From the NCBI GenBank assembly GCA_947089855.1, contig CAMUML010000005.1, positions 55,541 to 119,540 on the forward strand: DNA of 64,000 nucleotides, written 5' to 3'. The position numbers were made by a program, and so were the translations under genes. A model generated the notes under the pieces. The model was not told the origin of the DNA. It saw only the letters and a program-made list of their open reading frames with translations, and did not search any database. Below are positions 42,219 to 51,646 of this stretch, one piece after another; the first letter of the stretch is position 1; every line of letters starts with the position of its first letter. Source of the stretch: an uncultured Eubacterium sp. (lineage in GTDB: Bacteria > Bacillota > Clostridia > Lachnospirales > Lachnospiraceae).

Positions 42219-43958
42219 TCAAAAGTGGTTGCTATTTTTTCGCAATACCTGTTCTACCACTGAATCCGCGAAATTCACACAACTATTGCTCAAACGGTCC
42301 AGCGTATTTAAAATCTGGTCAAACGGTTTTGCTAATTTTGCACTGCATTTGCCTTTTGATACACGCATCCGGTGTTCTTTGCGCATCCGCAGGCTGAGGT
42401 TCAAAACTTTTTCCTTCCTTTTCCTGAGTTTTTTCTCCTGCGCCCTCCGATCTGGCACAATGCCTGCGTCCCCTGGGACGCTTTGGTTTCCTTGTGTTAC
42501 TGGTATGCCTTCGCACAGCATCTGCAGGGACTGCGCATACATTGCCTCCAAAAAACCCAATGCCTTCTCAAGGTCCTTCATGGCATCTTTGGAATATTTA
42601 TATTTTTTTTCGATGCGTTCTTGCAGCATTCCGGTAAGCTCACGGCATAAAAGCACGATCCGGTCAAAGTCGCCCAAAAGGTATAGCATCCCTGCCGCTT
42701 CGTCTGCCTGTTCTTCGCCCATAACCCCTGCCGTAAACAAATCGGCCAGGTATTCGGTGATATGTTCGTTTAGTTCATGTACTTGGCTGCATGTTTCTAA
42801 AACAGGCACATACAAATCGGCATTATCCAGGCTGACGGAACCGGCTACTGTTTCCAGCAGCCCGTCGGCCAGCTTGCCGCAGCGGGCCATTTCTTTGGAA
42901 ACAAGCTGGAGCGCTGCCGCAGGCTGTGCCATCAATTTGCCGTCCAAGTAGCGCGGGGACGACAATGGCTGTGGAGCCGGGGCGCCATCGCGGATAATGC
43001 CGGTTACAAGTTTTACCATATAAGGCAATAACGGTGTCCAGATACAGGTCATAATAATATTAAAAGCCGTATGCGCATTTGCGATCTGCCTGGAGATCAC
43101 TTCTACTTCTGGCCCTGCCGGTGACAGCCACCGTATAACAGCGGCAGACGGATCAATCAGCCAGATAAAAAGCAGGCACCCGGAAATGTTAAAAATACAG
43201 TGTGCAAGCGCCGTGCGTTTTGCATCTTTTGCCTGCCCGACACTGGCCAGCAGTGCGGTAACCGTGGTACCGACATTATCCCCTAAAAGGATCGGGATAG
43301 CCCCGGCCAGCCCAAGGATACTGGTTGCCCCATCCGGCCCTGCCTGCTGTGCAAAGTTCTGTAGGACTGCAATTGTAGCAGAACTGCTCTGCACAACAAG
43401 CGTCATAAACGTGCCAGCCAGCACGCCAAGCACAGGAATATCTTTTACCTGGCTAATCATATTTAAGAAAAAAGGGCTGGAAGCCAATGGTTTCATCACA
43501 TCCCCCATGGTCTCAATCCCAAGGAATAAAAGCCCAAACGCAAAGACCGTCTGGCCAATATTTTTTGCTTTTTCCGATCTGGCAATATAAGATGCGGCAA
43601 ACCCTGCAAAAATGAACAAGTAAATATAATCGCTGATCTTAAACGCAATGATCTGAGCCGTTATGGTTGTGCCAATATTTGCCCCCAAAATAATGGAAAT
43701 AGACTGCGGCAGCGTCATTAAGCCCGCGCTTACGAACCCAATCGCCATAACGGTCGTCGCGCTGCTGCTTTGCAGCACGGCAGTCGTCAGCGCACCTGCA
43801 AACACCCCCATCACTGGGTTTTTGGTCAAAAGCGCCAGGATGCTTTTCATCTTTTCGCCGGCTGCTTTTTGCAGGCATCCGCTCATCATATTCATCCCGA
43901 ATATAAATACTGCCAGGCCGCCAAGCAGGCCAAATAGAATCTGTAAAGTACCTTCCAT
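42219..43958 (-). CDS. Na/Pi cotransporter with PhoU-like C-terminal domain
   Basis: This 579-residue membrane protein has two inverted NptA-type repeats, each with a QSSSAT motif (AVLQSSSATTVMAIGF and VVQSSSATIAVLQNF) and GANIGTTIT / GDNVGTTVT. The C-terminal third is helical and PhoU-like (AAGMLYLLGDFDRIVLLCRELTGML) with a basic stretch. It imports phosphate with sodium. Regulation by phosphate is possible, but no Pho box was recognised. Confidence 0.92.
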   Translation of the reverse strand: MEGTLQILFGLLGGLAVFIFGMNMMSGCLQKAAGEKMKSILALLTKNPVMGVFAGALTTAVLQSSSATTVMAIGFVSAGLMTLPQSISIILGANIGTTITAQIIAFKISDYIYLFIFAGFAASYIARSEKAKNIGQTVFAFGLLFLGIETMGDVMKPLASSPFFLNMISQVKDIPVLGVLAGTFMTLVVQSSSATIAVLQNFAQQAGPDGATSILGLAGAIPILLGDNVGTTVTALLASVGQAKDAKRTALAHCIFNISGCLLFIWLIDPSAAVIRWLSPAGPEVEVISRQIANAHTAFNIIMTCIWTPLLPYMVKLVTGIIRDGAPAPQPLSSPRYLDGKLMAQPAAALQLVSKEMARCGKLADGLLETVAGSVSLDNADLYVPVLETCSQVHELNEHITEYLADLFTAGVMGEEQADEAAGMLYLLGDFDRIVLLCRELTGMLQERIEKKYKYSKDAMKDLEKALGFLEAMYAQSLQMLCEGIPVTQGNQSVPGDAGIVPDRRAQEKKLRKRKEKVLNLSLRMRKEHRMRVSKGKCSAKLAKPFDQILNTLDRLSNSCVNFADSVVEQVLRKNSNHF

Positions 43959-44072
43959 ACCTATACTCCTTTGGTATTTTTTATCATTACATCTTCTGAC
44001 AGTATAGTATACCCAGGTAAAATCTAAGTTATCCGGATGTAAAATCCATGTAAAAAAATGGCTTTGCCAATT

Positions 44073-45782
44073 TTATGCGCCCCAGTATTTATCCTTAAAT
44101 ACAATGCTGCGGTATTTTTCAAACTGCATCCATTTATTGTAAAAATCTGCGGCTGCATCTTCCGGTATCGAGGCAAATTCACGGATCAGCGCCTTAATAT
44201 CTTCCTGGCTATTGGCACGGATGCCGCACCCCCTGCCATTTACTACCGGAAACCCTTCATAGGTGTATTCATCCGTCGGTACAATGCTTGCAACCTTAGC
44301 CTCCCGGATACTGACGGCTGTATGCTCATGCAGGATGATAATGTCAAAATCAAGCGGGTAATGGTAGCTCTCCCCTTCCACCGGGACCGTATCCCCAATG
44401 GTAAATTCACAGTTATAGGGGCTTTCCTTTGTAACCGTATCTAAAAACAGGTTCAGGTAGTATTCCCGGAAAATACCTGCCCCCGCCCGCCTGCCCTGGC
44501 CGCAGAATATCGTCATGGCATCTTTTTCACCGCGCCCCCTGGTGCTTTCTATCACTCCGCAAGCGGAAGTCATATGGCTGATACGGTCAATTAAGATAAA
44601 TTCGCCCATTGTCTTGTGCTTGTTAAATTCACTGACGGCAATATTTTCCGAAAGTACAATATCGCAGACCGCAATCTCATTTTTCCAAAGGGCAGCTGCG
44701 GGCTGGCGGCTGCCGGTATTGACATCTACCTTGTAATGGATGCTGCTGATAATGGCAGGGATCTGTTTGGTACCAATTTTAATCAAATAATCGCGGTCCG
44801 TATGCAGGCAGTCGTCGTCCATCCAAAGGACCGATGCCGTAACTTTTTTAGACAAAGCAACCTGCGCGCCTTTGGCCAGGACACAGCCCCTTGACACATC
44901 GATCTCACGGTCCAGCTGCACCGTCACCGGCTGCCCCTTTTCGGCACGGTTTAATTCCTTATCCCCTACCAAAATCGATTTTATATGTGCCCGCTGCCTG
45001 CCAGGCAATACCTCCAGCTCATCGCCTACCTGGAAGCTGCCTGCTTCTATCTGGCCCTGGAAGCCGCGAAACTCATGGTTTGGACGGCAGACCCTTTGTA
45101 TGGGCAGGTAGCTGCCGGTTTGGGCTGTTTGTTCACTAATGTCTACCTGTTCCAGATAGGAAAGCAGGTCTTCCCCCTGGTACCAAGGCATATGCGGGCT
45201 TTTCTTTGTCACATTATCCCCTTCTGTCGCCGATACAGGGATTATTGTAACACTAGCTGTTGCAGGCAGGGACAATTCCTGCGTAAGCGCCTGCACCTGT
45301 GTACAGATTTCCTGGAACCGTGCTTCCTGGTAGCCTATCAAGTCCATTTTATTAACCGCAAAAATAAAATAGCGGATCCCCATCAGCGCACAAATCCTGG
45401 CATGGCGCCTGGTCTGCACTAAAACGCCTGCCTGCGCATCTACCAAAATCACTGCCAGGTCCGCAAAAGACGCACCGACCGCCATATTCCTGGTATATTG
45501 CTCATGCCCCGGCGTATCCGCAACAATAAAACTTCGGCTATCCGTTGTAAAATACCGGTAAGCCACATCGATGGTAATCCCCTGTTCCCGTTCTGCCATT
45601 AAGCCGTCCAGCAGCAGGGAATAGTCGATCGCCCCGTCCCTGCTCCCAACCTTGCTGTCCAATTCCAGGGCACGTTCCTGGTCTGCATAGATCAACTTGG
45701 CATCGTATAAAATATGCCCGATCAACGTAGATTTCCCGTCATCGACACTTCCACACGTAATAAATTTTAATAAACTCCTCAC
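44073..45782 (-). CDS. cysN: sulfate adenylyltransferase GTPase subunit CysN with extra C-terminal region
   Basis: This 569-residue protein has the CysN GTPase (CGSVDDGKSTLIGHILYD, REQGITIDVAYRYF, DTPGHEQYTRNM, VNKMDL) and two beta-barrel domains up to MGEFILIDRISH. With CysD it makes adenosine 5'-phosphosulfate. About 145 residues follow where CysNC proteins carry APS kinase, but no P-loop is present. The extension (YPLDFDIIILHEHTAVSIREAK, YEGFPVVNGRGCGIRANSQEDIK...KYRSIVFKDKYWG) is not one I recognise. The GTG start overlaps the cysD stop codon. Confidence 0.9.
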   Translation of the reverse strand: MRSLLKFITCGSVDDGKSTLIGHILYDAKLIYADQERALELDSKVGSRDGAIDYSLLLDGLMAEREQGITIDVAYRYFTTDSRSFIVADTPGHEQYTRNMAVGASFADLAVILVDAQAGVLVQTRRHARICALMGIRYFIFAVNKMDLIGYQEARFQEICTQVQALTQELSLPATASVTIIPVSATEGDNVTKKSPHMPWYQGEDLLSYLEQVDISEQTAQTGSYLPIQRVCRPNHEFRGFQGQIEAGSFQVGDELEVLPGRQRAHIKSILVGDKELNRAEKGQPVTVQLDREIDVSRGCVLAKGAQVALSKKVTASVLWMDDDCLHTDRDYLIKIGTKQIPAIISSIHYKVDVNTGSRQPAAALWKNEIAVCDIVLSENIAVSEFNKHKTMGEFILIDRISHMTSACGVIESTRGRGEKDAMTIFCGQGRRAGAGIFREYYLNLFLDTVTKESPYNCEFTIGDTVPVEGESYHYPLDFDIIILHEHTAVSIREAKVASIVPTDEYTYEGFPVVNGRGCGIRANSQEDIKALIREFASIPEDAAADFYNKWMQFEKYRSIVFKDKYWGA

Positions 45783-46681
45783 TAGAAATAACCCTCCCGC
45801 TTCCTTCTTTCCATGCTGCCTGCCGCTTCATTATCAATTACCCGCGTTGTCCTCTCCGACTCTACAGCGCTTAATGTTTCTTCAATAATCGCATCCAGCG
45901 TATCCGCTTGCGATTCACAGCCGCCAGTCAGCGGATAGCAGCCAAGCGTACGGAACCGCACTTTTTTATATTCCACCTGCTCCCCTTCCCGCAGCTTCAT
46001 ACGTTCATCGTCTAGCATAATAATATTCCCGTCCCGGTATACGACTGGCCGCTCTTTTGCAAAATAAAGCGGCACAATGGGGATATTTTCCTGGCGGATA
46101 TACAGCCAGATGTCTTTTTCTGTCCAATTGGAAAGCGGGAAAACGCGGATGCTTTCCCCTTTATGGATCATCGTATTAAACAATTTCCACATTTCCGGCC
46201 GCTGGTTTTTCGGATCCCATACATGGTTTTCATCCCGGAAAGAAAAAATCCGTTCTTTTGCCCTGGACTTTTCCTCATCCCGGCGCCCTCCTCCGAAAGC
46301 CGCTGTAAACCCATATTTATCCAGCGCCTGCTTTAATGCCTGTGTCTTCATAATATCTGTATAGGCTGCACCGTGGTCAAACGGGTTGATGCCCCTTGCC
46401 ACGCCGTCTTTATTGATGTATTCTAACATTTCAATGCCAAGTTCCCTGGCCGTGCGGTCGCGGAACGTAATCATTTCTTTAAATTTCCATGTCGTATTTA
46501 CATGCAAAAAAGGAAACGGGGGCTTTTCCGGGTAAAATGCCTTTAGGGCCAGATGGAGCATAACCGAGCTGTCTTTTCCAATGGAATACAGCATGACTGG
46601 TTTCTCACATTCAGCCGCTACTTCGCGGATAATGTAAATTGCCTCTGCTTCCAGTTCATCTAGGTGCGATAATCCACTCAT
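45782..46681 (-). CDS. cysD: sulfate adenylyltransferase subunit CysD
   Basis: This 299-residue catalytic subunit belongs to the PAPS-reductase-like ATP pyrophosphatase fold, with [15 protein letters not shown] as PP-loop and [40 protein letters not shown] and [14 protein letters not shown] downstream. It transfers AMP from ATP to sulfate. AGGAGG precedes the ATG. cysN follows with a four-base overlap. No cysH, cysC or sulfate transporter is in view. Confidence 0.96.
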   Translation of the reverse strand: MSGLSHLDELEAEAIYIIREVAAECEKPVMLYSIGKDSSVMLHLALKAFYPEKPPFPFLHVNTTWKFKEMITFRDRTARELGIEMLEYINKDGVARGINPFDHGAAYTDIMKTQALKQALDKYGFTAAFGGGRRDEEKSRAKERIFSFRDENHVWDPKNQRPEMWKLFNTMIHKGESIRVFPLSNWTEKDIWLYIRQENIPIVPLYFAKERPVVYRDGNIIMLDDERMKLREGEQVEYKKVRFRTLGCYPLTGGCESQADTLDAIIEETLSAVESERTTRVIDNEAAGSMERRKREGYF

Positions 46682-46860
46682 TTTGTTCCTCCTGTCAGGA
46701 ATATCCTTATCTCTTATAACGATATGCCGCTGCCCCCGTATTTCATTCTGCCAAAACAGGGCCAATCTGCGCTACACCGCCAACAATACCATTTATCCAG
46801 CTAAAAGCTGTTTTTTCCATAGATTTCTATTATGCACTGCCTCCATTAAAATTATCTTAA

Positions 46861-46892
46861 ATTATACTGGCGGGCAATAAAATTTGCCAGTA
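46861..46892 (-). promoter_or_regulatory. cysD promoter region with dyad
   Basis: TATAAT (46861-46866) on minus with a poor -35. TACTGGC (46865-46871) and GCCAGTA (46886-46892) form an inverted repeat across the promoter, a candidate operator. The gene-free stretch 46682-47007 also holds the rpsU terminator. Confidence 0.4.
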
Positions 46893-46937
46893 ACACAAAG
46901 CTATATGGCAAATATAATATTCTTTATTTTGCACTTA

Positions 46938-46969
46938 AAAAGAGCTGTTGCATCTACAACAGCTCTTTT
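46938..46969 (-). terminator. intrinsic terminator of rpsU
   Basis: Perfect 13-bp stem (46938-46950 with 46957-46969), loop CATCTA, with CUCUUUUU on the minus RNA, 38 bases after the rpsU stop codon. Confidence 0.9.
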
Positions 46970-47007
46970 CTGTAATAGTAAATAATACTATAAATCAGTA
47001 CATACAA

Positions 47008-47184
47008 TTAGTTATATTTACGTTTTCTGGCAGCTTCGGATTTCTTCTTGCGACGAACACTAGGCTTTTCGTAATGTTCTCTTTTTCGAATCTCCTGCTG
47101 GATCCCAGCTTTTGCGCAATTTCGCTTGAACCTGCGTAAAGCGGAATCTAAAGTCTCATTCTCTTTTACGATCACATTTGACAT
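47008..47184 (-). CDS. rpsU: 30S ribosomal protein S21
   Basis: This 58-residue basic protein translates as [20 protein letters not shown] followed by [20 protein letters not shown] and a Lys/Arg-rich end [13 protein letters not shown]. It is full length for the family. An AGGTGAG site, a promoter and a terminator are all in place, so it is monocistronic. S21 is needed for initiation at some mRNAs. Confidence 0.97.
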   Translation of the reverse strand: MSNVIVKENETLDSALRRFKRNCAKAGIQQEIRKREHYEKPSVRRKKKSEAARKRKYN

Positions 47185-47258
47185 AGTCTCTCACCTAACC
47201 TCCCTCCAGCTGCGTATTGTGCATACAACTGTTAGGTTATATTTCAGCACTAGAAAAC

Positions 47259-47286
47259 ATTATAGCATAATTTTTCCATCCGTCAA
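47259..47286 (-). promoter_or_regulatory. promoter for rpsU
   Basis: TTGACG (47281-47286), a 16-base spacer and TATAAT (47259-47264) on minus. Confidence 0.75.
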
Positions 47287-47375
47287 GAGTTTGTTCCGTA
47301 TGTTTGCTAAAAAATTTACAATTACCTAATGAATTGTGCCTAACTGTCTACCTTTGTGGCTTCTTACGTAACAAA

Positions 47376-48248
47376 TCACCCAATCCTGCCCTTTACACCG
47401 ACGCGTTCCCCTAGCTGCACCCTTGTTTCTATGCCTTTAGAAGAATTGCGCAGGATGTCCCCGGCAGGCCAGACTTTGTGCTTTTGCGTCAGTAAAATAA
47501 TGGTAGAGCCGCCGAACGCAAAATTGCCCTTTTCTTCTCCCCTGCATACCGTTTTGCACTGCGGGCGGTTTTCTATTTTTCCAACCATAAGCGCCCCTAC
47601 TTCCATGGTAAGCACAGTTCCAAACTGCTGTGTTTTCAGCAGGCAGTATTCCCTGGTATTTTCCTTATAAACTGGGATATGTGCCACTGCAGCCGGTTTC
47701 ACCGTATGGAACACGCCTCTAACCTTTACGCTTTTGGATACCTGCCCGCCGTCAATATAAATATAACGGTGGTAGTCTTCCACCCCTAGGCGGAATATCC
47801 ACGCATACCCTCCAGCATACCGCTTTGCCAGCTTTTTGCTATGCAGCAGGCTTTCCAGCGTATATGGGGTTTGCTTTATATAAAAACAGCTTTGGCTATC
47901 GACCTTGAACACTTGCAGCTTGCTGTCGCATGGGCTGATAAAGGCTTCCCCTTGCCCGACGGTACGCCTGCCTGGTTTTATGGCCCGTTTAAAAAAATCA
48001 TTATAGGATACATACTTTTTCTGTTCAAAATCCGCCATATCGATGGCATGCAGGCGGATAAACGGCCGTATAAGGATAGCCGACAACCTGGTGTCCAACA
48101 GCATCCCGCCAAGCTTTGAAACTGCCGGGGATACAAACGGCCTTACCGCCATACGGCCTAGCATATGCCGGCATAAAACGGTAAGCAGGCTATCCAGCAA
48201 AGAAGCCTCCTTTTGCGTGTTCCCTTTCCGGTCTGATACAACATACAT
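47376..48248 (-). CDS. psd: phosphatidylserine decarboxylase
   Basis: This 290-residue proenzyme makes phosphatidylethanolamine from phosphatidylserine. The self-cleavage site that yields the pyruvoyl group is GGST in NFAFGGSTIILL. Other conserved parts are VSYNDFFKRAIKPGRR, SPCDSKLQVF, YAGGYAWIFRLGVEDYHRYIYIDGG and LTMEVGALMVGKI. The second of two close ATGs is chosen for its spacing from AAGGAGGGG. pssA lies upstream across the family C repeat. Confidence 0.94.
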   Translation of the reverse strand: MYVVSDRKGNTQKEASLLDSLLTVLCRHMLGRMAVRPFVSPAVSKLGGMLLDTRLSAILIRPFIRLHAIDMADFEQKKYVSYNDFFKRAIKPGRRTVGQGEAFISPCDSKLQVFKVDSQSCFYIKQTPYTLESLLHSKKLAKRYAGGYAWIFRLGVEDYHRYIYIDGGQVSKSVKVRGVFHTVKPAAVAHIPVYKENTREYCLLKTQQFGTVLTMEVGALMVGKIENRPQCKTVCRGEEKGNFAFGGSTIILLTQKHKVWPAGDILRNSSKGIETRVQLGERVGVKGRIG

Positions 48249-48267
48249 AGACATCCCCTCCTTCGGT

Positions 48268-48371
48268 TATACTGCAGGCCGCCAGAATTTACAGTAATGT
48301 AACTAAGAAAGTGATTGGCTTGCGGCCCGCAGTCGGGTTATACTGTAAATTTAACTGGTGTGCGGTACATA
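48268..48371 (+). repeat. family C hairpin repeat, copy 2, between pssA and psd
   Basis: About 104 bases beginning TATACTGCAGGCCG and ending GTGCGGTACATA. It aligns with the reverse of 40273-40374, including ATTTACAGT, GGCTTGCGG and CTGTAAATTTAAC blocks. It sits right after the pssA stop codon and before the psd ribosome site. Confidence 0.8.
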
Positions 48372-48374
48372 TCC

Positions 48375-49094
48375 TCACCTGCCATATAAAGCATGCAAAA
48401 CAAACGGCACCACAGGCTTATACATGCAAAGGCCGCCCATGATTTTGCGGAAACGGTGCATCTTAATTTCATGCCCGACAAAAACGATCACCAGTACTGC
48501 CAGCGCAACTGCGGCTACTAAAAGGATTACCTCTTTTGTCGTAGGCTTACGCAACTTAAAATCGGTAATAAACAAAGTGCCGACAGCCAGCACCAGGATA
48601 TGCATAGCCGCTAAGAACAGCTTATGGTTTGAAAGGATAGAAGCTGCTACAAAAAGGGCCGGAAGCGCGATTGCCATTGATGTAATGGGCAGCCCCTGGT
48701 AGTACTTCCTGGCTTCTTCGGTCTGTGCCTGGCGTTTTTCTTCCATTACATTAAAATATGCAAGACGGACCAGGCCGGCCAACCCGTAAAATACCAGTAT
48801 CGGCAGGCTGTAAAACCGGTTCATCCCACTCTTATAGCAGATGATAATTGGCAGAATGCCAAAACAGACAATGTCGCAGAGGGAATCAATCTGTATGCCA
48901 AAACTTTTTTCCTCCTCTGTCCGGCCTTTTTTTGTCCTCGCTATTTTGCCGTCAAACATATCACACAGCCCGCAGATGGCAAGGAAAAAAATTGCCCAGT
49001 GCAGCCGCATCGATACTGCGCAGAAAATGCCCGTACAAGCCGATGCAAAACTGATATATGTAAGAACCACCGTATAATCCCAAAAACCAAGCAT
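48375..49094 (-). CDS. pssA: CDP-diacylglycerol-serine O-phosphatidyltransferase
   Basis: This 239-residue membrane enzyme makes phosphatidylserine from CDP-diacylglycerol and serine. The CDP-alcohol phosphatidyltransferase signature D-G-x2-A-R-x8-G-x3-D-x3-D is visible as CDMFDGKIARTKKGRTEEEKSFGIQIDSLCD. About six further helices follow. AAGGAGG precedes the start. psd, the next enzyme, lies directly downstream. Confidence 0.93.
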   Translation of the reverse strand: MLGFWDYTVVLTYISFASACTGIFCAVSMRLHWAIFFLAICGLCDMFDGKIARTKKGRTEEEKSFGIQIDSLCDIVCFGILPIIICYKSGMNRFYSLPILVFYGLAGLVRLAYFNVMEEKRQAQTEEARKYYQGLPITSMAIALPALFVAASILSNHKLFLAAMHILVLAVGTLFITDFKLRKPTTKEVILLVAAVALAVLVIVFVGHEIKMHRFRKIMGGLCMYKPVVPFVLHALYGR

Positions 49095-49234
49095 TGACAG
49101 CCTCCTTTAAATTCTATTTTAACTTTCTGGCTCCGGCCTTTTTTCTTTTGCCTTGCCCCGCACCTAGTTATAACATAACCAGTTTTGCACGATTTTATGT
49201 AATATCTGCCGGACCAGCTGGCAAACCTGCTTCC

Positions 49235-50281
49235 TTATGCCTGCTCTATATTTTGTTTGGCAGATGACTGTACCATATAGTAAACTTGTGCTACAACGGT
49301 AAATACTGCACTGATGATCAGCTGGCTGTAATAGCCAAGCCCCCTGGACAGCACCATAGCAGGCAATGTTACGGACAGGAACACCGGCTGGAATATTTTT
49401 AAAAACAAGGTTTCGCTAATCCCCATCCCGCCAGGAAGCGGGAGCATATCCACCGACACGGATATAACTGCCTGTAACATTACTACATCCCACATCGGGG
49501 TCCCTTCCATGCCAAATGCCAGGTAAACCATCCAGGTAACGGCAAACAGGGCCAAACGCTGGATAAAGGTAACAGCAATCACATGGAAGAGCACCATTTT
49601 ATGTTCCTTTAGGTAATCTGCCGTTTCCCGGTAAACCTGCATCGATTCTTGAAATTTTACATGCCTGGATTCTTTGTGCTTTAGCAGGTGCATCCGTTCC
49701 AGCCCGGACATGCCTGTTAAAATAATCCGCTCTGCAAGGACTGGGTGGAATACCAGCACGGTCATAAACCCGACGCAAAATACATTTAACAAAATGCCCA
49801 GGTAATAGACTGGCAGGATGCCTTCCAGATAGTGGTGCAAAAATCCAGGCGCAAAAAATAGAATCCCTAACCCTACCACCACCAAAACCAGCTTATACGT
49901 AATCGTTACAATCATTAAAATAACCGTTGCAACCGGGACCGGTATGCGTTCTTTCCTCATATAATAAATCTGCATAGGCTGTCCTCCGGTCGCCGAAGGC
50001 GTGATACAGCTAAAGAAAAAACCAACGGAAGAAAATAAAAAGCAGATTCTTTTTTTTAGATAAATATGGAAGGACCGCATCATATACCAGATAATGATCG
50101 ATTCACCCCAGATAAAAAAGAGTACCAGCGCAATGCCAGGCACCAGCCACCGTATATCTGCGCTTTTGATCGCATCTGCCATTGCCCCCAGGTCTTCCCC
50201 ATGAAATACACCATACACCGTAAGCCCAAATACTACAAATAAAAGTACGGCATTCCAAATGGCTTTCTTTTTTGTCTGCAT
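49235..50281 (-). CDS. lysylphosphatidylglycerol synthase TM-domain family protein (flippase-like)
   Basis: This 348-residue polytopic protein matches the UPF0104/LPG_synthase_TM family: IWGESIIIWYMMRSF, FFSCITPSATGGQPMQIYYMRKE, and DMLPLPGGMGISETLFLKIFQPVF near the end. Relatives move or modify lipids. The MprF catalytic domain is absent, so it does not itself aminoacylate lipid. It follows the PAP2 gene by 26 bases and is upstream of pssA and psd, which fits a role in phospholipid handling. Confidence 0.85.
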   Translation of the reverse strand: MQTKKKAIWNAVLLFVVFGLTVYGVFHGEDLGAMADAIKSADIRWLVPGIALVLFFIWGESIIIWYMMRSFHIYLKKRICFLFSSVGFFFSCITPSATGGQPMQIYYMRKERIPVPVATVILMIVTITYKLVLVVVGLGILFFAPGFLHHYLEGILPVYYLGILLNVFCVGFMTVLVFHPVLAERIILTGMSGLERMHLLKHKESRHVKFQESMQVYRETADYLKEHKMVLFHVIAVTFIQRLALFAVTWMVYLAFGMEGTPMWDVVMLQAVISVSVDMLPLPGGMGISETLFLKIFQPVFLSVTLPAMVLSRGLGYYSQLIISAVFTVVAQVYYMVQSSAKQNIEQA

Positions 50282-50307
50282 TGCTTCCTTCCCTCCTGAA
50301 GTTGCGT

Positions 50308-51003
50308 TTACTGTTTTCCTTTCCTCTTTTGAAACATCTTTTGTATCGTTCCATTTGCTTTATCCAGCAATTTTTCATACACACCCCATACTGCCGGCTG
50401 CTTGCCAATCCAAAAACAGGCTTCCGCCAACAGGATACCGCCAACAGCATCCACGGCGACATGCTGTTTGGTCGTCAGCGTGGAAATACAGACCATCACT
50501 GCCATTACAAAAGAAGCGCCCCGGTACCAAACCGGAACCTCCTTTCTGCCGCGCAGCCCGATATAGCAAAACCAGCTGACCAGGCAATGGATCGACGGAA
50601 ATAAATTATCCGCCGCATCCACAGCATATACCAGGCGCATGGCCTGGTTCCAAAATCCGGTAGGGTCCACATCCGGTCTTGTATTCGTAGTTGGAAATAT
50701 GAGAAATATTACTAGGCAGACTGCCCTAGAAAGGAAATCGCCGGCAAAAAACTGGCAGACTTCCTTTTTCCCCTGTCTGGCAATCAATATATAATTTGCA
50801 ATCCAAAATAAATAACAGCCAAGGTAAACCGCTACCGACGGTGGCCAGAAAGGGATTGCCTGATCCAGAGGGCTTTCAATATTGTAATGGTGCCAGCCCC
50901 CGGCAACCACCCTTGTACCAGCGTAAACAGCCATATTAAACGAAACCGACACGATAAGCGGCAAAAAACTGTAATCCGGAACCAACGCAATGGATTTTTT
51001 CAT
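50308..51003 (-). CDS. PAP2-family membrane phosphatase
   Basis: This 231-residue protein has six hydrophobic segments and PAP2-type catalytic motifs (LFPSIHCLVSWF and TTKQHVAVDAVGGI, with NTRPDVDPTGFW between helices). It probably dephosphorylates a lipid phosphate or diphosphate at the outer membrane face. TAGGAGG precedes the ATG. It is the first gene of the phospholipid cluster. Confidence 0.82.
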   Translation of the reverse strand: MKKSIALVPDYSFLPLIVSVSFNMAVYAGTRVVAGGWHHYNIESPLDQAIPFWPPSVAVYLGCYLFWIANYILIARQGKKEVCQFFAGDFLSRAVCLVIFLIFPTTNTRPDVDPTGFWNQAMRLVYAVDAADNLFPSIHCLVSWFCYIGLRGRKEVPVWYRGASFVMAVMVCISTLTTKQHVAVDAVGGILLAEACFWIGKQPAVWGVYEKLLDKANGTIQKMFQKRKGKQ

Positions 51004-51151
51004 TCCATTCCTCCTACCCTTCAATATTTGGGGGCGGGACACCCCTTTTATACACCTATCAAAGTATAACAATTCCCACGCAAATTCTCAATAGAGGCAG
51101 GCACATCTTAATAAAATATTAAGAAGATACGTAAATAGAAACCATCCACGT

Positions 51152-51180
51152 TTGGAATTCTTATATGTTATAGCTATATA
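51152..51180 (+). promoter_or_regulatory. probable promoter for the XRE regulator gene
   Basis: TTGGAA (51152-51157), a 17-base spacer and TATATA (51175-51180) on plus, about 80 bases before the ATG. Confidence 0.45.
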
Positions 51181-51261
51181 TTTTCTAGCTACGCATCATT
51201 ATACGCCAACGAAATAAATATTACAATAACAAAAAGCAAAAAGATTCGAGGGGTGTTTGAA

Positions 51262-51579
51262 ATGCAGGAACTGGATTTTTCATTCATTGGACAGCGGATA
51301 AAAGAAGTCAGAACCAGCAGGAAACTGACACAAGAAAACCTCGCAGGCATTACTGGGGTAAACGTATCCCATATCAGCAATATCGAAACAAACAAGGTAA
51401 AAGTCTCCCTTACCCTGCTTGTCCAAATCTGCAATGCTTTGGATATTACGCTGGATTACCTGCTGGAAAATGAATACCATAATCCGACATCCATTATAGA
51501 AAAAGAGCTGCTCAATGTCATCAAAACAATGAAAAAAGAAAAGCAGGAAACCCTGCTACGGATTGCAAAGGTACTATAA
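51262..51579 (+). CDS. small XRE-family HTH regulator
   Basis: This 105-residue protein has a Cro/CI helix-turn-helix (IGQRIKEVRTSRKLTQENLAGITGVNVSHISNIETNKVKVSLTLLVQICNALDITLDYLL) and a short helical tail. The ATG is chosen over a GTG three codons upstream because GAGGGG lies eight bases before it. It stands alone on plus, convergent with thiC. Its targets are unknown. Confidence 0.88.
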   Translation: MQELDFSFIGQRIKEVRTSRKLTQENLAGITGVNVSHISNIETNKVKVSLTLLVQICNALDITLDYLLENEYHNPTSIIEKELLNVIKTMKKEKQETLLRIAKVL

Positions 51580-51607
51580 ACCCGCAAATGGCCTTGCCAA
51601 CATGCAA

Positions 51608-51637
51608 GCAGCCCTGGAACATCTGTCCCAGGGCTGC
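51608..51637. terminator. hairpin between convergent XRE and thiC genes
   Basis: Perfect 10-bp stem GCAGCCCTGG/CCAGGGCTGC, ten-base loop. There is no T run on either side, so termination is uncertain. Confidence 0.45.
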
Positions 51638-51646
51638 CTGTAAAAA

